A stretch of 64,000 nt of DNA from Halomonas alimentaria (GCF_009902005.1 NZ_WUTT01000001.1:2198227-2262226), one strand, 5' to 3'; positions 17,904 to 26,408 are shown, numbered from the stretch's first letter. Notes: generated by a model from the letters alone, not told the origin. Numbers and translations are program-made.

Positions 17904-19097
17904 TCAGTCGGCGCCGAGGTCCACCGCAAGACGTTCCAGCGGGCTGATCGATTCGATCAGCCCGTTTTCGTGGAGGTAAGCCTCGACCTGGCCATAGCGC
18001 CGACTGTCCAGCGCCGCGGGCTGGGCGCTCAGGCGCATCAGGGTGGCGTTCCAGGCGTCACGGTTGGCGGGGGTGTCGATGGTCGGCTCCAGTTCGACCA
18101 GGGCCTCCCATGCCATCTCGGGGTTCTCGATCATCCATAGGGTGGTGTCACGCAGGATGTCGACAAGCTCGATGATGGGCTCCCGGAGACGGGCCAGGCG
18201 GTCGCGGTTTGCCACAAGGATCAGCCCGTCGTGGAACGGGATGCCGTGCTTCTCGACGTTGAGCTGGCGGGTCGACACGCCGCGATCCGCCAGCTGGCGC
18301 GGCAGCGTCAGGCGCAGCGGCGTCACCAGGCCGTCCAGGGACTGTTCGGTCATGGCGGTGGCCAGGGCGAAGCCGGTCTCTACCATGCTCACCTCACCCT
18401 GGGCGATGCCGTGGGGGGCAATCAGGGCGGGAAGCAGGATGTCGCGGCCATCCTCGGTGGCGTACCCGAGGGTGAGCCCGGCGAGGTCCTCCGGTCCCTC
18501 GACGTCGGTGGATTCGCGGATCACCACGCCGGCCAGCGGGGTATCCGCCAGTGTTGCCACGCGAACAGCAGACTTGCCGCGCGCGACCTGGAGATGCAGC
18601 TGCAGCTGATGGGTGAGTGCCAGGTCGACCAGGTTGGCATCCAGGAGACGCAGCGGGGCACCGGGGTCGGCCGGGGTCGTGAGTTCCAGCTCCAGTCCCT
18701 CGCGCTGGGGCAGCCCGTTGCCCGCCGCCAGGATCAGGGCGGCATGATGCAGGCCGGGATACCAGTCGAGCATGATCGTCAGTGACTCGAGCGGCGGGGG
18801 TTCCAGCGGCTCGGCAGGCGCGTGGGTCACGCTGGGGACCGGCGTATCGGGCTCGGCTCCTGCCGTCTCGTCGACAGGCGGCTCCTCGATCCTGGGCAAG
18901 CTCGGGGTTGCCGTCTGTTGTTCGGGGGTGGCGTCGAGGTCGGGCACCATGACATCGCCACCGAGGGTCAGCGGAGCCTCGGGGGGCTCCAGGCTCTCTT
19001 CTGCCCAGGTCAGGGAGGTGAGTAGTCCCAGGGCCAGCAGCAGGCACAGGACGAGACGCGAACATCGCCAGAGAACAGAGGCAGGGTGGTTGGGCAT
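17904..19097 (-). CDS. Orphan periplasmic substrate-binding protein (NMT1/SsuA-like)
   Basis: 397-residue exported protein: signal segment LVLCLLLALGLLTSLTWAEE, then about 75 residues rich in Pro, Glu and Thr, then an NMT1/ThiY-like domain (residues about 100-390) starting LTIMLDWYPGLHHAALILA. The DWYPG motif resembles HMP-pyrimidine and sulfonate/nitrate binding proteins. No permease or ATPase gene is adjacent, so it either serves a remote transporter or acts as a sensor. No lipobox. Its 3' end doubles as a terminator for convergent ybfF. It is divergent from the antiporter gene with a 146-bp gap. Confidence 0.85.
   Translation of the reverse strand: MPNHPASVLWRCSRLVLCLLLALGLLTSLTWAEESLEPPEAPLTLGGDVMVPDLDATPEQQTATPSLPRIEEPPVDETAGAEPDTPVPSVTHAPAEPLEPPPLESLTIMLDWYPGLHHAALILAAGNGLPQREGLELELTTPADPGAPLRLLDANLVDLALTHQLQLHLQVARGKSAVRVATLADTPLAGVVIRESTDVEGPEDLAGLTLGYATEDGRDILLPALIAPHGIAQGEVSMVETGFALATAMTEQSLDGLVTPLRLTLPRQLADRGVSTRQLNVEKHGIPFHDGLILVANRDRLARLREPIIELVDILRDTTLWMIENPEMAWEALVELEPTIDTPANRDAWNATLMRLSAQPAALDSRRYGQVEAYLHENGLIESISPLERLAVDLGAD
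17940..17968 (+). terminator. ybfF terminator embedded in the convergent gene
   Basis: Perfect 12-bp arms CGGGCTGATCGA and TCGATCAGCCCG, separated by one base (an effective 5-7 nt loop), followed by TTTTC on the + strand. The structure lies about 40 bp past the ybfF stop and wholly within the last codons of the binding-protein gene, so the sequence serves both as codons and as terminator. Confidence 0.7.
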
Positions 19098-19243
19098 TCA
19101 CGGGCTCCGCGACGAGATAAGGGGGCGCTTGGCCGGAGCCAAGTGTATCCGCGACGCGGACTGTGTGGCCAGTTGCTCGCCATCGGCATCGCGCGGTCAT
19201 AGGCCGCATGCGATAATGCAATGTCAGCCATCGAGAGGATGCC

Positions 19244-20950
19244 ATGGACGTCATCAATACCCTGTTCTTCTTCACCGGGCTGCTGATCGCCTTGAGCGTG
19301 CTGGGCAGTCGACTTTCCAGCCTCATCGGGCTTCCCCTGCTGCTGATCTTCCTCGGCCTGGGAATGCTGGCTGGGGAAGAGGGGTTGCTGGGTATCCGCT
19401 TCGACAACTATCCATTGGCCTTCATCATCAGCCATCTCGCCCTGGCGATGATCCTTCTCGACGGCGGGCTTCGTACCCGCCTGAAGACCTTTCGCGTAGG
19501 CTTCAGGCCGGCCCTGTCGCTGGCCACCCTAGGGGTCTTCATCACCAGCGGCCTGGTTGGCCTTTTCGCCATGTGGGTCTTCGAGCTCACCCTGATCCAG
19601 GGGTTGCTGGTGGGGGCCATCGTTGGCTCGACCGACGCCGCGGCGGTGTTCTCCATGCTCAGCGGCCGAGGGCTGAACCTCAACGAGCGGGTCGGGGCGA
19701 CACTCGAGATCGAATCCGGAACCAACGATCCCATGGCGATCTTCCTGACCATGGTGCTGGCCGAGCTGCTGGTCGGCCAGATCGATGGTCCCCTGGAGAC
19801 CGGGCTGCTGCTGGTCGAGCAGTTCGGCCTGGGCCTGCTGATCGGTTTGGGGGCCGGCTGGTTGAGTGCGCGACTGCTGCGCTGGGTGGACCTGGCCCCC
19901 GGCCTCTATTCGCTGCTGGCCCTGTCGTTGGGGTTCTGCATCTTCGGCCTGACCAGCTTCCTCGGCGGCAGCGGTTTCCTGGCGATCTACCTGGCGGGCC
20001 TGATGATCGGTAACCAGAAGGGCCGTCATCTCAACTTCATCCTGCCGGTACACGATGGCCTGGCCTGGCTGAGCCAGATCGGACTGTTCCTGATGCTCGG
20101 CCTGCTGGTATCGCCCTCCGAGCTCCTTCACTATGCGTTGCCGGCGACGCTGGTCGGCCTGATGCTGATCTTCGTGGCGCGGCCGATCGCCGTGGTCATC
20201 GCGCTCAAGCCGTTCTTCAAGTTCCGCTGGCGCGAGGTCGGCTTCATCTCCTGGGTGGGGCTGCGTGGCGCGGTGCCCATCGTGCTGGCCATCTTCCCGG
20301 TCATCAGTGGGGTGGAGGGGGCCTCGCTGTACTTCAATGTGGCCTTTGCGGTCGTGCTGCTGTCGCTGCTGGTACAGGGAGGTACGCTGTCGCTGATGGC
20401 CCGCTGGACCCGCGTGTTGATGCCCAGCACGGTGACCCCCAACCATCGCGGCCCGCTGGGAATCCTGCCCGAGAACGACTACGAGATGTTCGTCTATCGA
20501 GTCGATAACGAGGACATCGCCGATACCCCCATCCGCCTGCTGCGCTTCCCCTCCGGTGCCCTGATCTCGGCGCTGTTTCGTGAGCACGCCATGCTGCACC
20601 CCAAGGGCAGTACCCGGCTGCAACTGGGCGATGTGCTGTGTGTGATCGGCCGCAGCGAGGACCTGCCGGCGCTGAACCGGCTGTTCAATGGCGAGGCCAA
20701 GCTCAAGCAGGAGCGTGCCTTCTTCGGTACCTTCACCTTCGACGGTGACGCCAGGATGCAGGACATTGCCGATGCCTACGGGCTGACCCTGAGTCCCGGC
20801 GAGCGGGAAATGAGCCTGAGTGACTTCGTGTCGTTGCGCGTCGGTGGCCACCCGGTGGTGGGTGACGACGTCGACTGGCATGGCATCCACTGGGTGGTCA
20901 GCGAGATGGAGGGCAACCGTGTGACCCGGGTCGGCCTGCGACTCTACTGA
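19244..20950 (+). CDS. nhaP2: K+(Na+)/H+ antiporter NhaP2 (CvrA type)
   Basis: 568-residue CPA1 cation/proton antiporter. About 12 helices occupy residues 5-390, with the ion-binding patches GAIVGSTDAAAVFSML and IESGTNDPMAIFLT, then GLRGAVPIVLA. A cytoplasmic tail follows, with a TrkA-C type domain (about 420-490) and a CorC/HlyC-like domain (about 500-568), the combination typical of NhaP2/CvrA. These antiporters export K+ and adjust cell volume; in a halophile-like organism a role in osmoadaptation is plausible. Start at 19244 with GAGAGGATGCC upstream. Confidence 0.93.
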   Translation: MDVINTLFFFTGLLIALSVLGSRLSSLIGLPLLLIFLGLGMLAGEEGLLGIRFDNYPLAFIISHLALAMILLDGGLRTRLKTFRVGFRPALSLATLGVFITSGLVGLFAMWVFELTLIQGLLVGAIVGSTDAAAVFSMLSGRGLNLNERVGATLEIESGTNDPMAIFLTMVLAELLVGQIDGPLETGLLLVEQFGLGLLIGLGAGWLSARLLRWVDLAPGLYSLLALSLGFCIFGLTSFLGGSGFLAIYLAGLMIGNQKGRHLNFILPVHDGLAWLSQIGLFLMLGLLVSPSELLHYALPATLVGLMLIFVARPIAVVIALKPFFKFRWREVGFISWVGLRGAVPIVLAIFPVISGVEGASLYFNVAFAVVLLSLLVQGGTLSLMARWTRVLMPSTVTPNHRGPLGILPENDYEMFVYRVDNEDIADTPIRLLRFPSGALISALFREHAMLHPKGSTRLQLGDVLCVIGRSEDLPALNRLFNGEAKLKQERAFFGTFTFDGDARMQDIADAYGLTLSPGEREMSLSDFVSLRVGGHPVVGDDVDWHGIHWVVSEMEGNRVTRVGLRLY

Positions 20951-20981
20951 TGGCCGCTAAGGCCTTGATCGCATTTGGCTC

Positions 20982-21009
20982 TTGACCGAGGCACGAAAAC
21001 TGGTAATAT
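20982..21009 (+). promoter_or_regulatory. tRNA-Ser promoter
   Basis: TTGACC (-35) and TAATAT (-10) separated by 16 nt, with a TG dinucleotide giving an extended -10. The -10 ends 15 bp before the first base of the mature tRNA, and the interval is GC-rich like a stringent-control discriminator. Confidence 0.75.
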
Positions 21010-21024
21010 TCTCCGCCGTAAGCC

Positions 21025-21114
21025 GGAGGGATGGCAGAGCGGTTGAATGCACCGGTCTTGAAAACCGGCAAGGGTTAACGCCCTTCCAGGGTTCGAATCC
21101 CTGTCCCTCCGCCA
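21025..21114 (+). tRNA. tRNA-Ser (anticodon UGA)
   Basis: A 90-nt class II tRNA with encoded CCA. Acceptor arms GGAGGGA and TCCCTCC pair fully. The anticodon stem CCGGT/ACCGG encloses a loop with TGA, and a long variable arm follows (AAGGGTTAACGCCCTT region). The T-arm is CCAGGGTTCGAATCCCTG. It reads UCA and other UCN codons depending on modification. It is a single gene with its own promoter and terminator. Confidence 0.97.
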
Positions 21115-21124
21115 TTACACTAGG

Positions 21125-21153
21125 AAAAGCCACTGTTTACAGTGGCTTTTTTT
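21125..21153 (+). terminator. Rho-independent terminator after tRNA-Ser
   Basis: AAAAGCCACTG, loop TTTA, CAGTGGC and seven T. It lies 10 bp past the CCA end: a textbook terminator. Confidence 0.92.
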
Positions 21154-21209
21154 ATAGGCAGCGGTGTTCTGGAGCTGGCTATCATGCACGTTTCCTTGAG
21201 GCCACCCGA

Positions 21210-21767
21210 ATGGCACTGAAAGCCACCATTTTCAAGGCAAGGCTCCAGATTGCCGATATGGATCGCCACTACTACGGCGAACATTCTCTCACCCTTGCCC
21301 GCCATCCGTCGGAGACCGACGAGCGCATGATGCTCCGCGTGCTGGCCTACGCGCGACATGCCCATGAGGATCTTGCCTTCGGCCGCGGCGTCAGTACCGA
21401 CGACGAGCCCGATCTGTGGATCCGCAACCTGAGCGGCGAGATCGAGCTCTGGATTCAGCTGGGTCAGCCGGATGAGCGCGAGATTCGCCGTGCCTGCGGC
21501 CGCGCGCGGCAGGTGGTGCTCTATACCTACAGCGGCCAAGGCGCCAGGGTCTGGTGGGAACAGCTGGGCAGAAAGCTGGCGAGCCTAGGTAATCTCAGCG
21601 TCTACGACATTCCCCCGGAGAGCATGGCAGTACTTGGCCAGCTGGCGGGCCGCGGCATGGATCTCAATATCACCATTCAGGATGGCGCCATCTGGTTGGC
21701 CAATGCGGAGACGGCGCTAGAGGTCAACGTCGAGGCGCGCCAGGAAGCCGTCCCGAGTCGGATGTAA
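21210..21767 (+). CDS. yaeQ: YaeQ family protein (PD-(D/E)XK fold)
   Basis: 185 residues, close to E. coli YaeQ (181). The family N-terminus MALKATIFKARLQIADMDR and the motifs LTLARHPSETDERMMLRVLA and SGEIELWIQLGQPDE are clear. The fold is that of restriction-like nucleases, but the biochemical role is unsettled; in E. coli it was isolated as a suppressor of rfaH loss. The start is ATG 21210; the apparent longer frame upstream runs through the tRNA and is not coding. Confidence 0.92.
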   Translation: MALKATIFKARLQIADMDRHYYGEHSLTLARHPSETDERMMLRVLAYARHAHEDLAFGRGVSTDDEPDLWIRNLSGEIELWIQLGQPDEREIRRACGRARQVVLYTYSGQGARVWWEQLGRKLASLGNLSVYDIPPESMAVLGQLAGRGMDLNITIQDGAIWLANAETALEVNVEARQEAVPSRM

Positions 21768-21872
21768 GCGAGCCAAAGCCTGAGCGGGTACCGGCCCGCG
21801 TAGATCATCGTCTTGCGACGAGCGTCGGTAACTCTCAGAGTAGGTAAACATCCCTGTCGCCGTGAGTCCCGC

Positions 21873-22328
21873 ATGTCGATTACCGAAGCCCCCCACGTCT
21901 TGACCCGCCCGATTCCCGCGGTCTCCACCGCCCTGATCTGGAACGACCGCATCCTGATGGTGCGTCGTGCCCATGCGCCCAACGCAGGGCGGCTGGCTCT
22001 TCCTGGCGGCAAGGTCGAGCCAGGGGATACGTTGCAGGCCGCCGCCGAACGCGAACTCCTCGAGGAGACTGGGCTGCAAGCGCGTGCCGGGGAGGTCTTT
22101 ACCGCCATCGATGTGTTCGACCATGAGATCGACGGTAGTCTGCGCGGCCACTATGTGATCATCGTCCTGCGCATGGAGTGGCAGGGCGGCGAGGAGGCCG
22201 CCGCCAGCGATGCCACGGAGCTGGTCTGGCTGGATGAAGAGGCGCTGGAGGCCGCAGGTAGCGATGTCTGTTCCACAGCAGCGGGTGTTGCCAGGGCCTT
22301 GCTGCGGGGGGCACATTTGGGGGCATGA
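21873..22328 (+). CDS. NUDIX hydrolase
   Basis: 151-residue single-domain Nudix protein. The box GGKVEPGDTLQAAAERELLE plus ETG is intact, followed by HYVIIVLRMEW. The ALPGGKVEPGDT form and the RPIPAVSTALIWNDRILMVRR start are like nucleotide- or ADP-ribose-type pyrophosphatases; the substrate cannot be assigned. Start MSITEAPHVL at 21873; the upstream in-frame extension is not conserved-looking and the Shine-Dalgarno site is weak. Confidence 0.86.
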   Translation: MSITEAPHVLTRPIPAVSTALIWNDRILMVRRAHAPNAGRLALPGGKVEPGDTLQAAAERELLEETGLQARAGEVFTAIDVFDHEIDGSLRGHYVIIVLRMEWQGGEEAAASDATELVWLDEEALEAAGSDVCSTAAGVARALLRGAHLGA

Positions 22329-22437
22329 GTGCAGAAACAGCGTTGAGTGCTGTTCCCTCAAGCTCTTGCGTGCGGAACTTCCAGGCGGCATGCTAGTCCA
22401 CTGGCAAGATCAATTGACGACAGGGAGCACAGGATCA

Positions 22438-23112
22438 ATGGCCTATCAAGAGTCACAGATGACCCGCCAGGAGACCCAGACCCGGGTGTCCAGCACCGAC
22501 AAGGTGCTGCGCAATACCTACGGGCTGCTGGCCATGACGCTGCTCTTCTCCGCCGTGACCGCCGGTGCCGCCATGGCGATGGGCATCGAGCGCATGAATA
22601 TTTTTGTCTTCTTCATCGGCGCCTACGGACTGATGTTCCTGGTCCACAAGACTGCCCACTCCGCGATGGGGCTGCTCACCACCTTCGCCTTTACGGGTTT
22701 CATGGGCTTCACCCTCGGCCCGATTCTCAACGCCTACCTGGCGCTGCCCAATGGCGCTGCCCTGGTGATGAATGCCCTGGCCATGACCGGCCTGACCTTC
22801 ATCGGCCTCTCCGCTGTTGCACTGGTGACCAAGAAGGACTTCAGCTTCCTGGGTAACTTCATGATGGCAGGCGCCATCGTGCTGGTCCTGGCCATGGTGG
22901 CCGGGCTGATCTTCCAGATTCCCGCCCTGATGCTGATGGTTTCCGCCGGTTTCGTGCTTTTCTCCTCCGCGGCGATCCTCTACCAAACCAGCGAGATCGT
23001 GCACCGCGCCGGTGAGACCAACTATATCCTGGCCACCATCACCCTCTACGTATCGATCTATAACCTCTTCGTCAGCCTGCTCTCCCTGCTGGGGATCATG
23101 AGCAACGACTGA
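22438..23112 (+). CDS. yccA: Bax inhibitor-1 family membrane protein YccA (FtsH modulator)
   Basis: 224-residue seven-helix protein of the BI-1/UPF0005 family; E. coli YccA is an FtsH substrate and inhibitor. A hydrophilic N-terminal tail (MAYQESQMTRQETQTRVS) is followed by helices from about residue 25, with the family stretch LYQTSEIVHRAGETNYILAT near the C-terminus. A terminator separates it from tusD. In E. coli too, yccA lies next to tusE. Confidence 0.94.
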   Translation: MAYQESQMTRQETQTRVSSTDKVLRNTYGLLAMTLLFSAVTAGAAMAMGIERMNIFVFFIGAYGLMFLVHKTAHSAMGLLTTFAFTGFMGFTLGPILNAYLALPNGAALVMNALAMTGLTFIGLSAVALVTKKDFSFLGNFMMAGAIVLVLAMVAGLIFQIPALMLMVSAGFVLFSSAAILYQTSEIVHRAGETNYILATITLYVSIYNLFVSLLSLLGIMSND

Positions 23113-23138
23113 TCGAAGCTACGACAGGCCAATGATAT

Positions 23139-23172
23139 GGCTGGCCCCGCCTAGGCGGGGCCAGCCTGTTTT
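23139..23172 (+). terminator. Rho-independent terminator between yccA and tusD
   Basis: Perfect 12-bp arms GGCTGGCCCCGC and GCGGGGCCAGCC around CTAG, followed by TGTTTT. It would end the yccA transcript, so tusDCBE should have its own promoter or depend on read-through. Confidence 0.8.
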
Positions 23173-23186
23173 CAGGAGACCCCCGG

Positions 23187-23579
23187 ATGCGTTACGCCAT
23201 CCTTCTGCTCGATGCCCCCTACACCAGCCAGGCGGTCCACTCGGCGCTACGCTTCACGCGTGCGCTGCTGGCCAAGGGTCATGTCGTCGACGGGGTGTTC
23301 TTCTACCATGATGGCGTGCATAACGCGGCCAGGCTGGCTGCCCCGCCCCAGGACGAACCCCACCTGGTTGATGCCTGGGCCGAGCTGGCCCGCGAGCATG
23401 CCGTGCCCCTGCAGGTCTGTATTGCCGCCGCCCTCAGGCGCGGCCTGCTCGACGAGCAGGAGGCCGCACGACACGGCAAGCAGGGTTGCAGCGTCGAGCC
23501 CCCCTTTGAACTGACGGGGCTGGGTCAGTTGGTCGATCTTGGCCTGCGCTGCGATCGGCTGATCACGTTCGGCCCTTGA
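23187..23579 (+). CDS. tusD: Sulfurtransferase TusD (DsrE-like)
   Basis: Sulfur-relay subunit for 2-thiouridine at the tRNA wobble position (130 residues). The DsrE fold is clear (MRYAILLLDAPYTSQAVHSA, VVDGVFFYHDGVHNA). The active cysteine is in LQVCIAAALRRG, followed by the TusD-type FELTGLGQLVDL. AGGAG lies 9 nt before the ATG. It is the first gene of tusDCBE; tusA and mnmA are not in the window. Confidence 0.94.
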   Translation: MRYAILLLDAPYTSQAVHSALRFTRALLAKGHVVDGVFFYHDGVHNAARLAAPPQDEPHLVDAWAELAREHAVPLQVCIAAALRRGLLDEQEAARHGKQGCSVEPPFELTGLGQLVDLGLRCDRLITFGP

Positions 23580-23591
23580 GGAGAACCCCGG

Positions 23592-23966
23592 ATGCAAGAC
23601 GAGACTCGCCATGGCGACCTGCTGGTGATACTGCGCCATGCCCCCCATGGATCGAGCTGGCTTAAGGAAGGGCTGGATGTTGCCCTGGTCGCCGCGGCCT
23701 TCGACCGGCGGGTGACACTGCTGTTCATGGGGGAGGGCATCACGGCGCTGCTCGAGGGGCAGCAGGCGGGACCGCTGGGACAGAAGGGCACCGCACCGAC
23801 ACTGGCCATGCTGGAGATGTACGATATCGACAGCCTGCTGGTGGAAAAGCGCGGGATGGAGTCGCTGGGCCTGAGCGACGAGCAATTTATGCTGCCGGTG
23901 CAGGGCGTGGACGCTGACAGGATCGCTGAGCTACTGGCGTCCCATGCGCTGGTTCTGAACTTCTGA
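23592..23966 (+). CDS. tusC: Sulfur relay protein TusC (DsrF-like)
   Basis: 124-residue DsrF-like subunit of the TusBCD heterohexamer. RHAPHGSSWLKEGLDVALVA and the RRVTLLFMGEGITALL strand-turn are family features. It has no catalytic cysteine, as usual for TusC. 12-nt gap after tusD, AGGAG upstream. Confidence 0.92.
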   Translation: MQDETRHGDLLVILRHAPHGSSWLKEGLDVALVAAAFDRRVTLLFMGEGITALLEGQQAGPLGQKGTAPTLAMLEMYDIDSLLVEKRGMESLGLSDEQFMLPVQGVDADRIAELLASHALVLNF

Positions 23967-23977
23967 CGAGATACGCC

Positions 23978-24265
23978 ATGTTGCTGCATACCCTGAATCG
24001 CTCTCCGCTGTCCCCCGTTCTCGACCAGGCACTGGCGGGGATGGGGCCGGAGGACAGGCTGTTATTGATCGAGGACGGCGTCCTCGGTGCCTTGCCGGCG
24101 CAGCAGGCTCGGTACGCGAGTGTCGCCGGGCGTGTCTACGCCCTGCATGAGGACCTTGCGTCAAGGGGGTTGCTCGGCCTATGCGACCCGACGGTCCGCG
24201 TCGTCGATATCGAGGGCTTCGTGGCCCTGACCGAGGAGTGCGAGCGCACGGTGAGTTGGTACTGA
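23978..24265 (+). CDS. tusB: Sulfur relay protein TusB (DsrH-like)
   Basis: 95-residue DsrH-like subunit: MLLHTLNRSPLSP start, LLLIEDGVLGAL in the middle and a C-terminal SWY. The TGA stop overlaps the tusE ATG by one base, which implies translational coupling. Confidence 0.92.
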   Translation: MLLHTLNRSPLSPVLDQALAGMGPEDRLLLIEDGVLGALPAQQARYASVAGRVYALHEDLASRGLLGLCDPTVRVVDIEGFVALTEECERTVSWY

Positions 24266-24618
24266 TGGCAAGCGTAGAAATATACCGTTATATATCTTTA
24301 GATGAAAAGAATATCCCGCTCGACCCGGAGGGCTTTCTGGTCGACATGGAGGACTGGTCACCCGAGGTCGCCGAACGACTGGCCGAGGAAGAGGGTATCC
24401 TGCTGAGCGAGGAGCACTGGGAGGTGCTGCGCGTACTGCGGGAGTTCTATGCGCGCTTCGAACAGGCGCCGGCAATGCGACCCCTGGTGAAGGCTGTCGG
24501 ACAGGCGCTTGGACCCGACAAGGGACGCTCGATGCACCTGATGAAGCTGTTCCCGGGCAGCCCCGCCAAGGTAGGCGCGCGGCTGGCAGGGTTGCCCAAG
24601 CCCACCAACTGCCTGTGA
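24265..24618 (+). CDS. tusE: Sulfur acceptor TusE (DsrC/gamma subunit family)
   Basis: 117 residues. Accepts persulfide sulfur from TusD and passes it to MnmA. The DsrC-family C-terminal arm ends LPKPTNCL, with the essential penultimate cysteine; the second cysteine of dissimilatory DsrC is absent, which identifies TusE. It includes EDWSPEVAERLAEEEGI and LSEEHWEVLRVLREFY. The start codon overlaps the tusB stop. Confidence 0.94.
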   Translation: MASVEIYRYISLDEKNIPLDPEGFLVDMEDWSPEVAERLAEEEGILLSEEHWEVLRVLREFYARFEQAPAMRPLVKAVGQALGPDKGRSMHLMKLFPGSPAKVGARLAGLPKPTNCL

Positions 24619-24625
24619 GCACGCC

Positions 24626-25213
24626 ATGAACTTCCTGGCCCATGCCTGGCTGGCCCGAGGTGGCGGCGACGACTTCCTCTACGGCAACCTGATCGCCGAC
24701 GGGGTGAAGGGAAGTGACCTCGACGGCTGGCCTGACGAGGTTGCCCGTGGGATTCGCCACCACCGCCGCGTCGATGCCTTCGTGGACAGCCATGGGGTGA
24801 CGCGCGAGATCCTGGCGCGATCGCCGCGCTCGGGCAGACGCTTCGTGGGAATCGCCCTGGACTTGGTGTGGGATCACTTCGTGGCCCTGGAGCCAGGTAT
24901 CGCGGAGCGGGACTCGCCGCTTGTCACGCGCAGCTATCGGCTGCTGGTCCAGCGCGCAGCCCCAGCACGCCTGGCACCGATGATGCCGTTGCTGGTGGAG
25001 CAGGACTGGCTGCGGCGCTATGCCGACTTCGCATTTACCTGCCGTGCCATCGCCGGCATCGGCCAGCGACTCTCCGGTCCCAACCGGCTGTTGGAGCTGG
25101 TGCCCTGGCTGGAGGCCGAGTACCCGCTCCTGCGTGATGATTTCCAGCGCCTCTGGCCAGCGGTGCGCGAAGCGCTGGAAGTGACCCCGGAATCGCCTAG
25201 GCGTCGCTTCTGA
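24626..25213 (+). CDS. acpH: Acyl carrier protein phosphodiesterase AcpH
   Basis: Removes the 4'-phosphopantetheine arm from holo-ACP. 195 residues of the HD-like metal phosphodiesterase family: MNFLAHAWLARGGGDDFLYG, GNLIADGVKG, RGIRHHRRVDAFVDSH and ALDLVWDHFVAL carry the metal-binding His and Asp residues. It is 7 bp after tusE, probably in the same transcript. Its 3' end overlaps convergent moeA by 17 bp. Confidence 0.92.
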   Translation: MNFLAHAWLARGGGDDFLYGNLIADGVKGSDLDGWPDEVARGIRHHRRVDAFVDSHGVTREILARSPRSGRRFVGIALDLVWDHFVALEPGIAERDSPLVTRSYRLLVQRAAPARLAPMMPLLVEQDWLRRYADFAFTCRAIAGIGQRLSGPNRLLELVPWLEAEYPLLRDDFQRLWPAVREALEVTPESPRRRF

Positions 25214-26408
25214 GCCACAGGCAGGTCACGCGATCGCCCGGCGAGATCGTGCTCTCAGGGGGAATCACGGCCAGGGCATCGGCCTCGATGCACGAGGAGA
25301 GCACCGCCGAATTCTGGTCGGCAAAGGCCTCGGCATACGGGCCCTGCTCGTCGAACCGCAGTACGACCCGCATGTAGTGAGCCCGCGGGCCGGTGTGGGT
25401 CGAGAAGTTGCTGCGCGCCGGGATCTCGGGCAATGAGACCAGTGCCGGGCAGCCCAGCATGCTGCCGACCAGCGGCCTCAGGAACAGCCAGGCACCCACG
25501 AAGCTTGACACCGGGTTGCCCGGCAGCCCCACGAAACGTGTCTCACCGTCTCTCCGGGGAATCCGGCCCAGGGCCAGCGGCTTGCCCGGGCGAATCGCCA
25601 GCCGCCACAGATCCAGCTGCCCGAGAGACTCCACGGCCGCCTTGACGTGGTCCTCGTCGCCGACGCTGACGCCGCCGGTGGTCACCACGATATCCGCCTG
25701 GCTGGCAGCCTCGGCCAGCACTTCCCGGGTGGCGGCGGGGTCATCGGGTATCGATGCCGTCATCACCAGGGTGACCCCGAAGCGCTCCAGCAACCGGCGG
25801 AGCATGGGGCGGTTGGAGTTGTAGAGCTGGCCCGGGCCCAGCGACTGGCCAGGATCGACGATCTCGTCGCCGGTGGAGAGCAGGGCGACTCTCGGCCGAC
25901 GCCGCACCTCGACCTCGGTGATGCCCTGGCCGGCGAGATGCCCGAGGGCCGCTGCCTCCAGCCGGGTGCCGGCCTCGAGCAGCGTGCTGCCGGATGCGAC
26001 GTCGCGGCCGCGGCGACGGATGTTGTCGCCTGCCGCAATATCCGCAGGGACAAGGGCCGTATCACCCGTCACCTCGACGCGCTCCTGCATGACCACGCAG
26101 TCGGCACCCGGCGGAATCTCGCCGCCGGTGAAGATCCTGGCGCAACTGCCGTCTTCCAGCGGCTGGACGGGGCTCCCCGCGGCAATACGCTGGCTGATGG
26201 GCAGCCGGCGTCCCGCGTCGCGATGGTGCAGGGCATAGCCATCCATGGCGCTGTTGTCGAAGGAGGGCACGTCGAGCCTCGCCATGACAGCCTCGGCCAG
26301 CACGCGACCGGCCGCCTCGTCACACGGCACCCTCTCGCTGTCCAGCATGGCGACACCCTGCAGTAGTGCCTCCAGCGCCTCGGCGACCGGCTTGAGTTTG
26401 CTATCCAT
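25197..26408 (-). CDS. moeA: Molybdopterin molybdenumtransferase MoeA
   Basis: Inserts molybdenum into adenylated molybdopterin. 403 residues: domains II/I (DVPSFDNSAMDGYALHHRD, IFTGGEIPPGADCVVMQE), a MogA-like domain III (LLSTGDEIVDPGQ, VTTGGVSVGDEDHVK, GLPGNPVSSFVG) and a beta-barrel C-terminal domain. The ATG at 26408 lies inside the first unit of the 85-bp repeat, whose GAGCGAGG serves as its ribosome site, and overlaps the stop of the preceding mini-ORF by 8 nt. It serves the formate dehydrogenase operon just upstream. Confidence 0.95.
   Translation of the reverse strand: MDSKLKPVAEALEALLQGVAMLDSERVPCDEAAGRVLAEAVMARLDVPSFDNSAMDGYALHHRDAGRRLPISQRIAAGSPVQPLEDGSCARIFTGGEIPPGADCVVMQERVEVTGDTALVPADIAAGDNIRRRGRDVASGSTLLEAGTRLEAAALGHLAGQGITEVEVRRRPRVALLSTGDEIVDPGQSLGPGQLYNSNRPMLRRLLERFGVTLVMTASIPDDPAATREVLAEAASQADIVVTTGGVSVGDEDHVKAAVESLGQLDLWRLAIRPGKPLALGRIPRRDGETRFVGLPGNPVSSFVGAWLFLRPLVGSMLGCPALVSLPEIPARSNFSTHTGPRAHYMRVVLRFDEQGPYAEAFADQNSAVLSSCIEADALAVIPPESTISPGDRVTCLWLRSDA

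Noticed and set aside
20982..21209. N-terminal extension of yaeQ
   Set aside because: The extension reads through the whole tRNA-Ser gene and its terminator, so the conserved start at 21210 is used instead.
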